Positions 1-7,669 of a stretch of 16,603 nucleotides of DNA are shown here, piece after piece. The translations under genes and the position numbers were made by a program. The notes below the pieces were generated by a model that was not told the DNA's origin, searched no databases, and saw only the letters and a list, made by a program, of their open reading frames with translations. The DNA is from an uncultured Marvinbryantia sp. (GTDB lineage Bacteria > Bacillota > Clostridia > Lachnospirales > Lachnospiraceae): contig CANQJX010000014.1 of assembly GCA_947624335.1 (NCBI GenBank), positions 1-16,603 of the forward strand, in the 5' to 3' direction. Positions within the stretch are counted from its first letter, which is position 1; each line of letters starts with the position of its first letter.

Positions 1-931
1 CGGGCGCTTCTGGAAGGCGGATCTCCAGATGCAGATTCCGCTGTTTTGCGGGCAGCTCATATTTTTCATACGCCTCCAGCAAAAGCGTGTCGGGTTCCGT
101 CCATTGCGGATCCATACTCCAGCTTCGGCTGTCGGAGCGGGCGAGCGTCAGCATGTCGTCCACAAGCCGCGCCATGCGCTCCCCCTCCGACTGTATGGTA
201 TTGAGAAAAGGGATGCGCTCGTCGTCTCTGGCAACTCTTGCCGCGGAAAGGGCGGAGAGAATAACGGCAAGCGGAGAGCGCAGTTCGTGCGAGGCGGATG
301 CGATAAACTGCGACTGATTTTTGCGGTTTTCTTCGATGGGGTGCAGCATGTTTCCGATCAGAACCTGCGCGAGCACAAGAAGAAGCAGCCAGGCAGCGGC
401 GGAACCGCATCCGAAGGTCAGGCGGTTCTGCAGGATCTGCTGCTGCAGCGCTGCGAGGGGATAGAGCATAATCATACTTATCCGGCCGCTGTTTTTGGGC
501 ATCACCGCCGCCATGACGTAATAGACGGATCCGTTTGGCATGGTAAGGGGAAACGATTCATAGCGGGAAAGCGCGTAAGAATTTTCAAAATCCAGATGAT
601 AAGGCTCCTGCGCCGTTTTTCTTGCAAGCGCAAACGTATCCCGAAAGGCGGTATGGCGGGCGGCAGTGTAGAGCAGCGGCGTGTCGCCGTCGCGGATATC
701 AAAGATAAAATGGTAGTTGTTTTCCATCTGCGAGAGCCAGATGTGTGAAAGAACGGTTTGCCGTTCGATGGAATTTAAGATACTTTTGGCGTTGTTCTGG
801 AAATCAAGATAACTTTTTTCCTGCGTGCCTTTCTCCAGGATCGCCAGACACAGCGTGGTCATAACCAGCAGGATCGCGCCCGTCGCAAGTGCGCAGAAAA
901 AAAGAAGCCGTATTTTTACTTTATTCAGCAT
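1..931 (-). CDS. Membrane sensor histidine kinase (partial, C-terminal catalytic part beyond window edge)
   Basis: I translated the minus strand from the ATG at 931; the frame stays open for 310 codons to the window edge. Residues about 8-32 form a first membrane helix, about 33-170 an extracytoplasmic sensor region, and about 172-195 a second membrane helix. The HisKA H-box reads SQFIASASHELRSPL, with the phospho-accepting histidine at residue 215. Only about a dozen residues (HPIEENRKNQSQ) separate the second helix from the H-box, so no full HAMP domain fits. The ATP-binding HATPase domain would lie beyond the window. The start overlaps the last 11 bases of the response regulator gene, which indicates translational coupling and a cognate pair. 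By family, the kinase would autophosphorylate His215 and pass the phosphate to the regulator. The signal cannot be read from the sequence. The transporter operon next door suggests it senses the transported compound or envelope stress. Confidence 0.93.
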   Translation of the reverse strand, partial: MLNKVKIRLLFFCALATGAILLVMTTLCLAILEKGTQEKSYLDFQNNAKSILNSIERQTVLSHIWLSQMENNYHFIFDIRDGDTPLLYTAARHTAFRDTFALARKTAQEPYHLDFENSYALSRYESFPLTMPNGSVYYVMAAVMPKNSGRISMIMLYPLAALQQQILQNRLTFGCGSAAAWLLLLVLAQVLIGNMLHPIEENRKNQSQFIASASHELRSPLAVILSALSAARVARDDERIPFLNTIQSEGERMARLVDDMLTLARSDSRSWSMDPQWTEPDTLLLEAYEKYELPAKQRNLHLEIRLPEAP

Positions 932-1604
932 AGTCCGCCTCCAGCCGGTATCCGACGCCGCGCACACTTTTGATCGTTACGCTGCTGTTGAGGCTTTGAA
1001 AACGCCTCCGCAGGAAATAGACATAATTATCGAGATTGCCTTCTTCCACCTCGCCCTCCGGGCCCCAGATTCTCGTGAGGATTAAAAGGCGGGGCAGAGT
1101 CTGGTCATGGTTGCGCAAAAATAATTCCAGCAATTCTCCCTCCCGTCTGGAGAGCGTACAGGTTGTCCCCTGGGAGGAAAGCGATTTGGCGGCGCTGTCG
1201 TAAGCAAGATCCCCGAAACGGAGGATATGGCCGTCCGTCCATGCGGCGGGCCGGCGCAGGGCGCTGCGGATGCGCGCCAGCAATTCTTCAAAGGCAAACG
1301 GTTTTATAATGTAATCATCGGCTCCGTAGTTCAGCCCCTGCACGCGGTCCGCAAGTTCGCCGAGCGCGGTCAGCATCAGAATCGGCGTGCGCACGCCGCG
1401 GGCGCGGGCGTTTCTTAATACTTCCAGTCCGTCCATTGAGGGCAGCATCCGGTCGAGCAGGATCAGGTCAAAGGCTCCCTCGCAGATCAGAAACAGCCCG
1501 TCTTCCCCGTCATGGCAGACGTCCACGGCAAATCCCTGTATTTTAAGCTGGTATTTTACGGATGCGCACAGTCCGCGGTCGTCTTCAATCATTAAAATAC
1601 GCAT
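921..1604 (-). CDS. OmpR/PhoB-family response regulator
   Basis: A 227-residue protein with a receiver domain (about 1-115) and a C-terminal winged-helix DNA-binding domain (about 127-224). Visible receiver residues are the acidic pocket E7-D8-D9, phospho-acceptor D51 in LILLDRMLP, T79 in LMLTA and K101 in DDYIIKPF. The C-terminal part contains the family-typical YVYFLRRRF and RGVGYRL segments. I chose the ATG at 1604 (MRILMIEDD) rather than an in-frame ATG six codons upstream: GGAGG lies five bases before it and it matches the usual start of the family. The gene is first in a two-gene operon with the histidine kinase. It is divergent from the transporter operon across a shared region carrying four symmetric TTTAGAG boxes, so it is probably autoregulated and controls the transporter genes. 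Family assignment is firm; target genes are inferred. Confidence 0.96.
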   Translation of the reverse strand: MRILMIEDDRGLCASVKYQLKIQGFAVDVCHDGEDGLFLICEGAFDLILLDRMLPSMDGLEVLRNARARGVRTPILMLTALGELADRVQGLNYGADDYIIKPFAFEELLARIRSALRRPAAWTDGHILRFGDLAYDSAAKSLSSQGTTCTLSRREGELLELFLRNHDQTLPRLLILTRIWGPEGEVEEGNLDNYVYFLRRRFQSLNSSVTIKSVRGVGYRLEADYAE

Positions 1605-1629
1605 AAAAACCTCCGAATACATTTTGTTT

Positions 1630-1638
1630 AGTATAGCA
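1630..1638 (-). promoter_or_regulatory. Extended -10 promoter for the two-component operon
   Basis: On the minus strand the sequence reads TGC-TATACT, an extended -10 element with its hexamer at 1635-1630. No good -35 hexamer is present at the proper distance. That zone is occupied by the TTTAGAG boxes, which would sit at about -40 to -34 and -29 to -23. This fits an activator-dependent promoter. The predicted start is near 1623, giving a leader of about 19 bases before the regulator ATG. Confidence 0.7.
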
Positions 1639-1645
1639 CGGAAAA

Positions 1646-1696
1646 CTCTAAAGAATCTCTAAAGAATTTCTTGTTATTTTTAGAGGCAATTTAGAG
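1646..1696. promoter_or_regulatory. Symmetric four-box operator (TTTAGAG repeats) between divergent promoters
   Basis: CTCTAAA occurs at 1646-1652 and 1657-1663, and its reverse complement TTTAGAG at 1679-1685 and 1690-1696. The starts are 11, 22 and 11 bases apart, so all four boxes lie on one face of the helix, and the arrangement is exactly dyad-symmetric about position 1671. Each promoter-proximal box is ten bases from its -10 hexamer. Tandem boxes with an 11-bp period lying about 20-40 bases upstream of the start are known for OmpR-family activators such as Bacillus PhoP. Binding by the regulator encoded at 921-1604 is inferred. Confidence 0.8.
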
Positions 1697-1703
1697 AAAC
1701 GGC

Positions 1704-1712
1704 TGTTACGAT
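1704..1712 (+). promoter_or_regulatory. Extended -10 promoter for the transporter operon
   Basis: TGT-TACGAT, with the hexamer at 1707-1712, is the mirror image in position of the minus-strand promoter: TTTAGAG box, ten bases, then a TGn-extended -10. The hexamer is imperfect and no separate -35 is seen, which suggests dependence on the activator. The predicted start is near 1719, leaving about 39 bases before the ATG at 1758. Confidence 0.6.
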
Positions 1713-1757
1713 GTCTCTGTGTCCAAAGGGAACTATGCAAAAAGGGAGGATCGGAAA

Positions 1758-4034
1758 ATGAAAAAACAAATAAGGGGAAGAGTTGCTTTTGCGCTGGCGT
1801 TATGTATGCTTGGCGGGACGCTTGGAGGCTGCAAAGGGACGCGGAACGAAACCGCGGCGCAGGAGAAAAAAGAAACGGCTGCGCCTGCGGCGATGGGGCG
1901 TTATATGGAAGAAGAAATGATGCTGCCGGACGGCGCCGCTTTTATTTACGACGGAAAAGCACTGGAAGACGGCAGTATCCGCGTCGCGGCATATAACGGC
2001 GACGTATGCGTTTACGAGACAAAAGATAATGCAAAGACATGGGAGCAGACGCTTTCCCTTAATGAAAGTATGGGAAAAGAGGACAGCTATGCCATCTGCG
2101 GCGCGCTTTCGCCGGACGGAAGCCTGTTCTGCCAGTTGTTTGAGAAAAGCGGGGAAAACGATTACGTTTATAAAACGGTAAAAGTTGCGCCCGACAAAAC
2201 CGCGGCGGAGGTAAGCCTGGGGGAAGGCCGGGACATTCTCAGCTCGCTCCATTATATCGAAGACGGAAAAATACTGGCGCACAGGATGGGCGATACGCAG
2301 ATCACGCTGTATGACGACGCCACAGGGGAAACTCTGCGCACCTATGATCCGCACTGCGGGGAAATCCAGTTTTTTGGCGTCGCAAACGACCAGATCATCA
2401 CAATGGGGCAAAAAGAAGCGGCGGTACTGGATTATGAAAGCGGAGAAGTATCGGAGTTTGGCGCTTTGGAAGAAGTGCTGAAGGAAGACAAAAACAATTT
2501 CATAATGGGAACGAGCAACGCGTATCCGATTGTATTTTGCGCGGGGAACAAAGCGGACGAGGTCTATTTTTGCAACCGGGGCGGAATCTATCGCTGCCTT
2601 GCCGACGGGGCAATGGCGGAACGGGTGGCGGACGGCAGCTTAAATTCCCTGTCGGCCCCAAACGTAAATTTAGAATCCATGCAGGCGCTTGCGGACGGCT
2701 CGTTCATCGTCTTTGCCAGAAAGGACGCGGATGCGGTAATGCTGCGCTATACCTATGACGGGAACGTGCCCGCCCTGCCGGGAACCGAGCTGAAAGTATA
2801 TGCGCTGGAAGAGGATCTGACGCTGCGGCAGATTGTCTCGAATTTTCAGACCAGGAATCCGGAATATTATGTAAATTTAGAGATCGGAGTGACGGGCGAG
2901 GACGCGGTGACAATTTCCGACGCGCTGCGCACGCTGAATACCGAGATGGTGGCGGGCAGCGGACCGGACGTTTTGATTTTGGACGGCATGCCGATCGATT
3001 CTTATATCGAGCGCGGCATCCTTGCGGACATTAGCGACGTGGTGGAAAAAGTAAAAAGCACGGACGGCGTCTGGGAAAATATAGCGGGCGCCTATGAGAA
3101 AGCAGGCGCGCTGTACGCCGTGCCGACCCGCTTTAAAGTGCCGGCTCTAGTGGGAAAAAGCGAAGCTTTGGACGGTATTACCGATTTCGCCTCGCTGACG
3201 GACGCAGTGCAAAAGCTGCGCGCGGAAAATGACGGAACAGAGGAGATTGTAAATTTCCCGACGTTTTACTGGGGGCTGCACAGTCTTTACAGCGCCTGTT
3301 CGCCGGCGCTTGTCGGCCAGGACAAAGGACTGGATACACAGGCGGTAAGCGTGTTTGTGGAACAGGCAAAACAGATCTACGACCAAAACGAATATACATT
3401 CCAGTCGGACGAGGCGCGCTCCGTTACGCGCGGCGTGTCGGAGTACGGGTATGATTTTTCCACGGTTACACCGCTTATAAACATTATCTGGGGGCAGAGC
3501 GTAATGGGCGTATGCAATCTGGCCAACTGCGACGCGCTGCAGGAGATCAAGACGGTGCGGGATATTCTGGACGTGGGCTGGACGCCCGCAAAGCTGTCCG
3601 GAAAAAATGTGTATTTGCCGGCGCAGGTCGCCGGGATCTGCAGCCGGACGGAGCAGATGGAGGGCGCAAAAGCATTTGTGGAATATTTTCTTTCCAAAGA
3701 CGCGCAGGCTTTAAACAGCGGCAGCGGTTTTCCCGTTAACCGCGCGGCGTTTTCCGAAGAATTACAAAAAGAGGCGAGCATGAGTACCGGCGCCACAATC
3801 AAAGAAGATGACGGAAGCGAACACGAAGTGATGCTCGACTATCAGTCGTTGGACGAAGAAGAACAGGAGCAGTTTTCAAAGGCTGTGGAGCTGCTGGATA
3901 CCCCCGCGCTTACGGACGCGGTACTGGAAGACATGGTGCTGGAGCAGACGGGGCAATGCCTGCGGGGAGATATTACAGCGGACGACGCGGTACGTTCCAT
4001 CAGCCAGAAGATGAGCCTGTATCTGGCGGAATAA
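1758..4034 (+). CDS. Solute-binding lipoprotein with propeller-like N-terminal region (family 1-type ABC substrate-binding protein)
   Basis: A 758-residue surface lipoprotein. The signal peptide ends in the lipobox LGGC with the lipidated Cys at residue 25. Residues about 50-345 are rich in short strand-turn units (SPDGSLF, IEDGKIL, LADGSFIV) and one Asp-box-like TKDNAKTW, typical of a beta-propeller. Residues about 345-755 look like a type 1 solute-binding domain, with GSGPDVLILDG (about 401-410), an AGICSRTEQMEGAKAFVEYFLSKDAQ-type segment (about 625-650) and GFPVN. It is much longer than the usual 400-450 residues of such proteins because of the extra N-terminal domain. The frame is open upstream to a GTG at 1719, but I chose the ATG at 1758: it has GGGAGG eight bases upstream and starts directly with the signal peptide. 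It heads an operon with two sugar-type permeases. The substrate is unknown; a sugar or glycan fragment is the family-based guess. Confidence 0.9.
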   Translation: MKKQIRGRVAFALALCMLGGTLGGCKGTRNETAAQEKKETAAPAAMGRYMEEEMMLPDGAAFIYDGKALEDGSIRVAAYNGDVCVYETKDNAKTWEQTLSLNESMGKEDSYAICGALSPDGSLFCQLFEKSGENDYVYKTVKVAPDKTAAEVSLGEGRDILSSLHYIEDGKILAHRMGDTQITLYDDATGETLRTYDPHCGEIQFFGVANDQIITMGQKEAAVLDYESGEVSEFGALEEVLKEDKNNFIMGTSNAYPIVFCAGNKADEVYFCNRGGIYRCLADGAMAERVADGSLNSLSAPNVNLESMQALADGSFIVFARKDADAVMLRYTYDGNVPALPGTELKVYALEEDLTLRQIVSNFQTRNPEYYVNLEIGVTGEDAVTISDALRTLNTEMVAGSGPDVLILDGMPIDSYIERGILADISDVVEKVKSTDGVWENIAGAYEKAGALYAVPTRFKVPALVGKSEALDGITDFASLTDAVQKLRAENDGTEEIVNFPTFYWGLHSLYSACSPALVGQDKGLDTQAVSVFVEQAKQIYDQNEYTFQSDEARSVTRGVSEYGYDFSTVTPLINIIWGQSVMGVCNLANCDALQEIKTVRDILDVGWTPAKLSGKNVYLPAQVAGICSRTEQMEGAKAFVEYFLSKDAQALNSGSGFPVNRAAFSEELQKEASMSTGATIKEDDGSEHEVMLDYQSLDEEEQEQFSKAVELLDTPALTDAVLEDMVLEQTGQCLRGDITADDAVRSISQKMSLYLAE

Positions 4035-4035
4035 A

Positions 4036-4848
4036 ATGCGGAAAGGGTTTTTCTTTGTCCTTCCCAGCCTGACGGGCGTAATCCTCTTTCTTTTACTGCC
4101 GTTTGCGGATGTGGTGCGCCGATCGTTTTTCGATGTGCTGGGAAATGCTTTCGTGGGGCTTCGCAATTATCAGACGGTGTTTCAAAACGGCGCGTTTCTG
4201 CAGGCGGCGTCAAATACCCTGCGCTTTACGGCGGTGTGCATTCCCCTGCTGGTGACGGTTTCTCTGGCGGCGGCGGTCCTTTTAAAGGAGCAGAAAGGGA
4301 TGGGGAGTATTTTCAAGAGTATGTATCTGGTGCCGATGGCGATTCCGGTGGCGTCGGTGGTGCTGCTGTGGAAACTGCTGTTTGACCGCAGCGGGATTTT
4401 AAACGGGCTGTTTTCGCTTGAAATTGACTGGATGAACTCCGAGTATGCGTTCTGGGTGCTGGTATTTAGCTATCTGTGGAAAAATCTGGGTTACGATGTG
4501 ATCCTCTGGCTTGCGGGCCTTGCGGGAATTGCGCCGGAGATTTACGAGGCGGCGCGGGTGGACGGCGCGGGGCAGTGGCGCTGCTTCTTCAGCATTACGC
4601 TGCCCAATCTGCTGCCCTCGCTTTATACGATTACCGTATTGTCTTTCCTGAATTCGTTTAAAGCGTTCCGAGAGGCCTATCTGGTGGCGGGGGATTATCC
4701 GCATCAGAGCATGTATCTGATGCAGCATTTGTTCAATAACTGGTTTCGGGAGCTTTCGCTGGACAAACTGGCGGCGGGCGCCGTAATTAACGCCGCCGCA
4801 ATCCTGCTGCTCGTTATGCTTTTGCGGCGCGCATGGGAGAAGGAGTGA
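4036..4848 (+). CDS. ABC importer permease, MalF/UgpA type
   Basis: A 270-residue integral membrane protein with about six hydrophobic helices, the first at residues 5-25. The binding-protein-dependent permease EAA loop is clear at residues 168-190 (EIYEAARVDGAGQ, then ITLP); it docks onto the ATPase subunit. The protein would pair with the next gene to form the translocation pore. The ATG lies one base after the stop codon of the lipoprotein gene, with only a weak GGCGGA before it, so translation is probably coupled. No ATPase gene is in the operon, so the complex would need a shared MsmK/UgpC-like ATPase from elsewhere, as is common for Firmicute sugar importers. Substrate not determinable. 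Confidence 0.95.
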   Translation: MRKGFFFVLPSLTGVILFLLLPFADVVRRSFFDVLGNAFVGLRNYQTVFQNGAFLQAASNTLRFTAVCIPLLVTVSLAAAVLLKEQKGMGSIFKSMYLVPMAIPVASVVLLWKLLFDRSGILNGLFSLEIDWMNSEYAFWVLVFSYLWKNLGYDVILWLAGLAGIAPEIYEAARVDGAGQWRCFFSITLPNLLPSLYTITVLSFLNSFKAFREAYLVAGDYPHQSMYLMQHLFNNWFRELSLDKLAAGAVINAAAILLLVMLLRRAWEKE

Positions 4849-4852
4849 GAAT

Positions 4853-5692
4853 ATGAAAGGGAAATTACCGATGCTGCTGCTTGGGGCGCTGGCGTTTCTC
4901 TGCTGTTATCCGGTCTTATTCTTACTGACGGGAACGCTGATGGACAACGGCGAATTGAGGGAAGCGCTGTCACCGGTCGTGCAGCAAAGCGGCGGAGCCG
5001 TAACCTGGCGGCTTTTGCCGCGCTACCCAACCTTGCAGCATTATCTGGAACTGCTTCTGGACGAGCCGGAATTTTTTGTGATGTTCTGGAACACGGTGAA
5101 ATTAACGGCGGCGATTCTGGCGGGCCAGTTTCTAATTGGCACGCCCGCCGCGTGGGGGCTGGCAAGGTTTTGCTTTCCTTTGCGCCGGCTGCTTTCCGTA
5201 CTGTACATTATTTTAATGATGATGCCGTTTCAGGTGCGGATGCTTTCGGATTATCTGGTATTGGACCGTTTGCATCTTCTGGATACACATGCCGGAATCA
5301 TTTTGCCGGCGGTGTTTTCCACCTTCCCGGTGTTTATCATGTACCGCTTTTTCCGGGCGATACCGGAAGCGATTTTAGAGTCCGCCCGCCTGGACGGCGC
5401 GGGCGTTTTGCAGATTTTTTTCTACATCGGGCTGCCTCTGGGAGCAGGCGGAATTGTATCGGCGCTGGTTTTGAGCTTTCTGGAATACTGGAATCTGATA
5501 GAACAGCCGCTTACCTTTTTAAAAGATAAATCGTTGTGGCCGCTTGCGCTGTATCTTCCGAACATCGGAGCGGAAAAGGCGGGGACGGCGTTTGTATCGT
5601 CGGTGTTTACCCTGGCGCCGGCTGTATTTACGTTTCTGCTCGGAAAGGATTATCTGGAGCAGGGGATTGCCGCCGCGGCCGTAAAAGAGTAA
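4853..5692 (+). CDS. ABC importer permease, MalG/UgpE type
   Basis: A 279-residue membrane protein with about six hydrophobic segments. It has the family-typical PTLQHYLELL sequence after the first extracytoplasmic stretch (about 59-68), and an EAA loop at residues 172-195 (EAILESARLDGAG, then IGLP). It is the partner of the permease immediately upstream, four bases away, and has a good AAGGAG site before its ATG. The two would form a MalFG-like heterodimer receiving substrate from the lipoprotein. The family is clear; the substrate and the ATPase partner are not visible. Confidence 0.95.
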   Translation: MKGKLPMLLLGALAFLCCYPVLFLLTGTLMDNGELREALSPVVQQSGGAVTWRLLPRYPTLQHYLELLLDEPEFFVMFWNTVKLTAAILAGQFLIGTPAAWGLARFCFPLRRLLSVLYIILMMMPFQVRMLSDYLVLDRLHLLDTHAGIILPAVFSTFPVFIMYRFFRAIPEAILESARLDGAGVLQIFFYIGLPLGAGGIVSALVLSFLEYWNLIEQPLTFLKDKSLWPLALYLPNIGAEKAGTAFVSSVFTLAPAVFTFLLGKDYLEQGIAAAAVKE

Positions 5693-5718
5693 ACGGATGT
5701 TACCGGGAGGGGATCGAA

Positions 5719-7659
5719 ATGAAACGAAAAATAGGGAGCGCATTTGCGGGATTTCTGGCGTTTATGCTGCTGTTTACGCTGCTTTCAAGAGCGGCCGACA
5801 GCATGACCGTCGCGCGTGTAACCGCGCAGCGGGCGCGCAAGGGGAGAATTTCTCACCGCGTAAGCGGAAGCGGGAAGGTTGTGCAGAACCGCGAGCAGGC
5901 CGTTTCTACGCTTGCCGGACAGACCGTAAAAGCGATTTATGTAGAAGAAGGGCAGCAGGTGGCGGCGGGGGATCTGCTTTTTGAGGTGGATCTGGAGAGC
6001 CTGCGCGGACAAATTCTGGAAAAGAAGCAAGAGATACAAATTGCGGATCTGCAGACCGGGGATAAACTCAGCGCGCTGGACGCGCAGAAGAAGCAGGACG
6101 CGATCAATCAAAGCCATGCGGCGCAGGACTATGCCGCGGCGGCGCAAAAAGGCGGTACGGCGGTCAGCCGCGCAAAAGAAGAGTGGAACCGCGCCCGCAA
6201 AAAACTTTCTTCCCTGAAAGAAGACGCGACGGAAACCGGAGCGGACGCGGTGCAGGCGGTTCTGGAGGAAACCTGCAGGGAAAAACAGGCGGATTACGAT
6301 TTGGCGCTGCAGTATAGAGAAGACCTGGAAGAAGCGATTGACGATCTGGTGGAAAAAGCGCTGACGGACGCGCAGGAAGACGCCTCCGCTATGCGTGCGA
6401 ATGTGCGCGCCACGGTTGGGGCGCAGGAGGTTTTCACGGAGGAGACGCCCTTTCCAGACGAAGCGGCGCAGGATACAACGGCGGATCCGACGCTTTTATC
6501 CGCCGCTGCGCAGACGGAAACAGAAAACGTATCTGCAGAGCCGGAAAACACGGCGGGTACGGCGCAGCAGCGGGAAGCCCTGCCGGATGGACAGGAATCG
6601 TATACGACGCCGCAGACAGAGACGCCGTATACCGGAATACCGCAGGACGAAGGAGAATGGATCGTTGGAGAAAGCGGCGACCAAAGCTGGGAAAAAGAAG
6701 ATCCGTGGCTGTTGGAGCTGCGCATCCGTCAGGAAAATCAGCCGCTTCTTGACGCCGCCGATCAGCAGATCCGGCTTTTAAAGGGAGAAAAGGAAGAAGC
6801 GGACGCGGCTCTTGCGGATTATCTGCAGAAGAAGGCGCAGAGCGCGCAGATGAGCGTAAGCGAGATGCGCAGGCAGCTAACAGAGGAGGTGCGCGCCAAA
6901 AGACAGGCGTACGAGGACGCGGTTATGGCGGCGAACGACGGACTGCGCAGCGCAGCGCAGGCGGCAGAGAATGCCTCCGCGCCGAAAGGAAGCGACAGCA
7001 CGGCGGAAATTGACGCAATCACACGCGAACAGAAGGAACTGGAACTTTCCAAACTGGAACGCCTTCTTGCGGCGGACGGAAAAGTGACTTCCCCGATCAA
7101 CGGAGTGGTTTTGAGCGTTCAGATTCTGACGGGCGAGAAAACGCCGGATGGAACGGCGATCCTGCTCTCGGACAAGGCGTCCGGCAATAAACTGGTCGTC
7201 CGGGTTTCGCAGGAGCAGGACGCCTATATTGCGCGCAGCGATCCCGTCACGGTGACAACGGGAAGCGGGAAAAAACTGGAGGGGCTTACCGTAGACAGCG
7301 TGCGCACGGACGAGGAGGATGCAGAGCAGCTTGACGTAACGGTACAGCTTCCGGCGGACGCCATAGAGGCGGGCGTTTCGGCAACCATGGAAGCAGTGCG
7401 CGATTCGGAACTGTTTGACTGCTGTATTCCCGTGCAGGCGCTTTATGAAGATAAGGGCGGTTATTATGTGTTTGTGCTGACGGAAAAAGAAACCGTCCTG
7501 GGAACGGAGCTTAGCGCGCAGCGTATCGATGTGCAGGTGCTGGATAAGAACGAGACCGACGCCGCGCTGCAAAACGGATCTTTAAACGGAGGGCAGCAGG
7601 TGATCGTCGCCTCGGATAAAACGCTGGCGCAGGGAAGCCGGGTACGGCTTGAACAATAG
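5719..7659 (+). CDS. HlyD/MacA-type periplasmic (extracytoplasmic) adaptor protein with long insert
   Basis: A 646-residue membrane-fusion protein. One N-terminal membrane anchor (about 5-24) is followed by the first half of a lipoyl-like domain (about 48-92, GQTVKAIYVEEGQQVAAGDLLF type). Next come long charged helices predicted as coiled coil (about 95-230 and 335-452), the second lipoyl half (about 455-485, VTSPINGVVLSV) and beta-barrel/membrane-proximal parts to the end. Between the two helical arms, residues about 231-330 are a Thr/Glu/Pro/Gln-rich low-complexity insert, which makes the protein much longer than the usual 350-450 residues. The frame is open upstream into the previous gene, but I chose the ATG at 5719, which has GGGAGGGG before it and a membrane anchor directly after. 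Such adaptors normally work with an exporter; the small MacB-like protein encoded ten bases downstream is the likely partner. Its presence in an importer-type operon is unusual. Confidence 0.9.
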   Translation: MKRKIGSAFAGFLAFMLLFTLLSRAADSMTVARVTAQRARKGRISHRVSGSGKVVQNREQAVSTLAGQTVKAIYVEEGQQVAAGDLLFEVDLESLRGQILEKKQEIQIADLQTGDKLSALDAQKKQDAINQSHAAQDYAAAAQKGGTAVSRAKEEWNRARKKLSSLKEDATETGADAVQAVLEETCREKQADYDLALQYREDLEEAIDDLVEKALTDAQEDASAMRANVRATVGAQEVFTEETPFPDEAAQDTTADPTLLSAAAQTETENVSAEPENTAGTAQQREALPDGQESYTTPQTETPYTGIPQDEGEWIVGESGDQSWEKEDPWLLELRIRQENQPLLDAADQQIRLLKGEKEEADAALADYLQKKAQSAQMSVSEMRRQLTEEVRAKRQAYEDAVMAANDGLRSAAQAAENASAPKGSDSTAEIDAITREQKELELSKLERLLAADGKVTSPINGVVLSVQILTGEKTPDGTAILLSDKASGNKLVVRVSQEQDAYIARSDPVTVTTGSGKKLEGLTVDSVRTDEEDAEQLDVTVQLPADAIEAGVSATMEAVRDSELFDCCIPVQALYEDKGGYYVFVLTEKETVLGTELSAQRIDVQVLDKNETDAALQNGSLNGGQQVIVASDKTLAQGSRVRLEQ

Positions 7660-7669
7660 AAGGAGCGGC

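Noticed and set aside
29..748. Long plus-strand open frame of 239 codons
   Set aside because: It lies opposite the histidine kinase, whose membrane helices and H-box are clear. The plus-strand product is Arg/His-rich without recognisable motifs and has no ribosome binding site.
1646..1696. Reading the TTTAGAG dyad as a transcription terminator
   Set aside because: It sits between two divergent promoters with conserved 10-base spacing to both -10 elements, and the loop and stem spacing are poor for a terminator. An operator explains it better.
6877..7572. Minus-strand open frame of 231 codons
   Set aside because: It is opposite the adaptor gene, whose lipoyl and coiled-coil pattern is clear. 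It arises from GC-biased codon positions and has no start signal.
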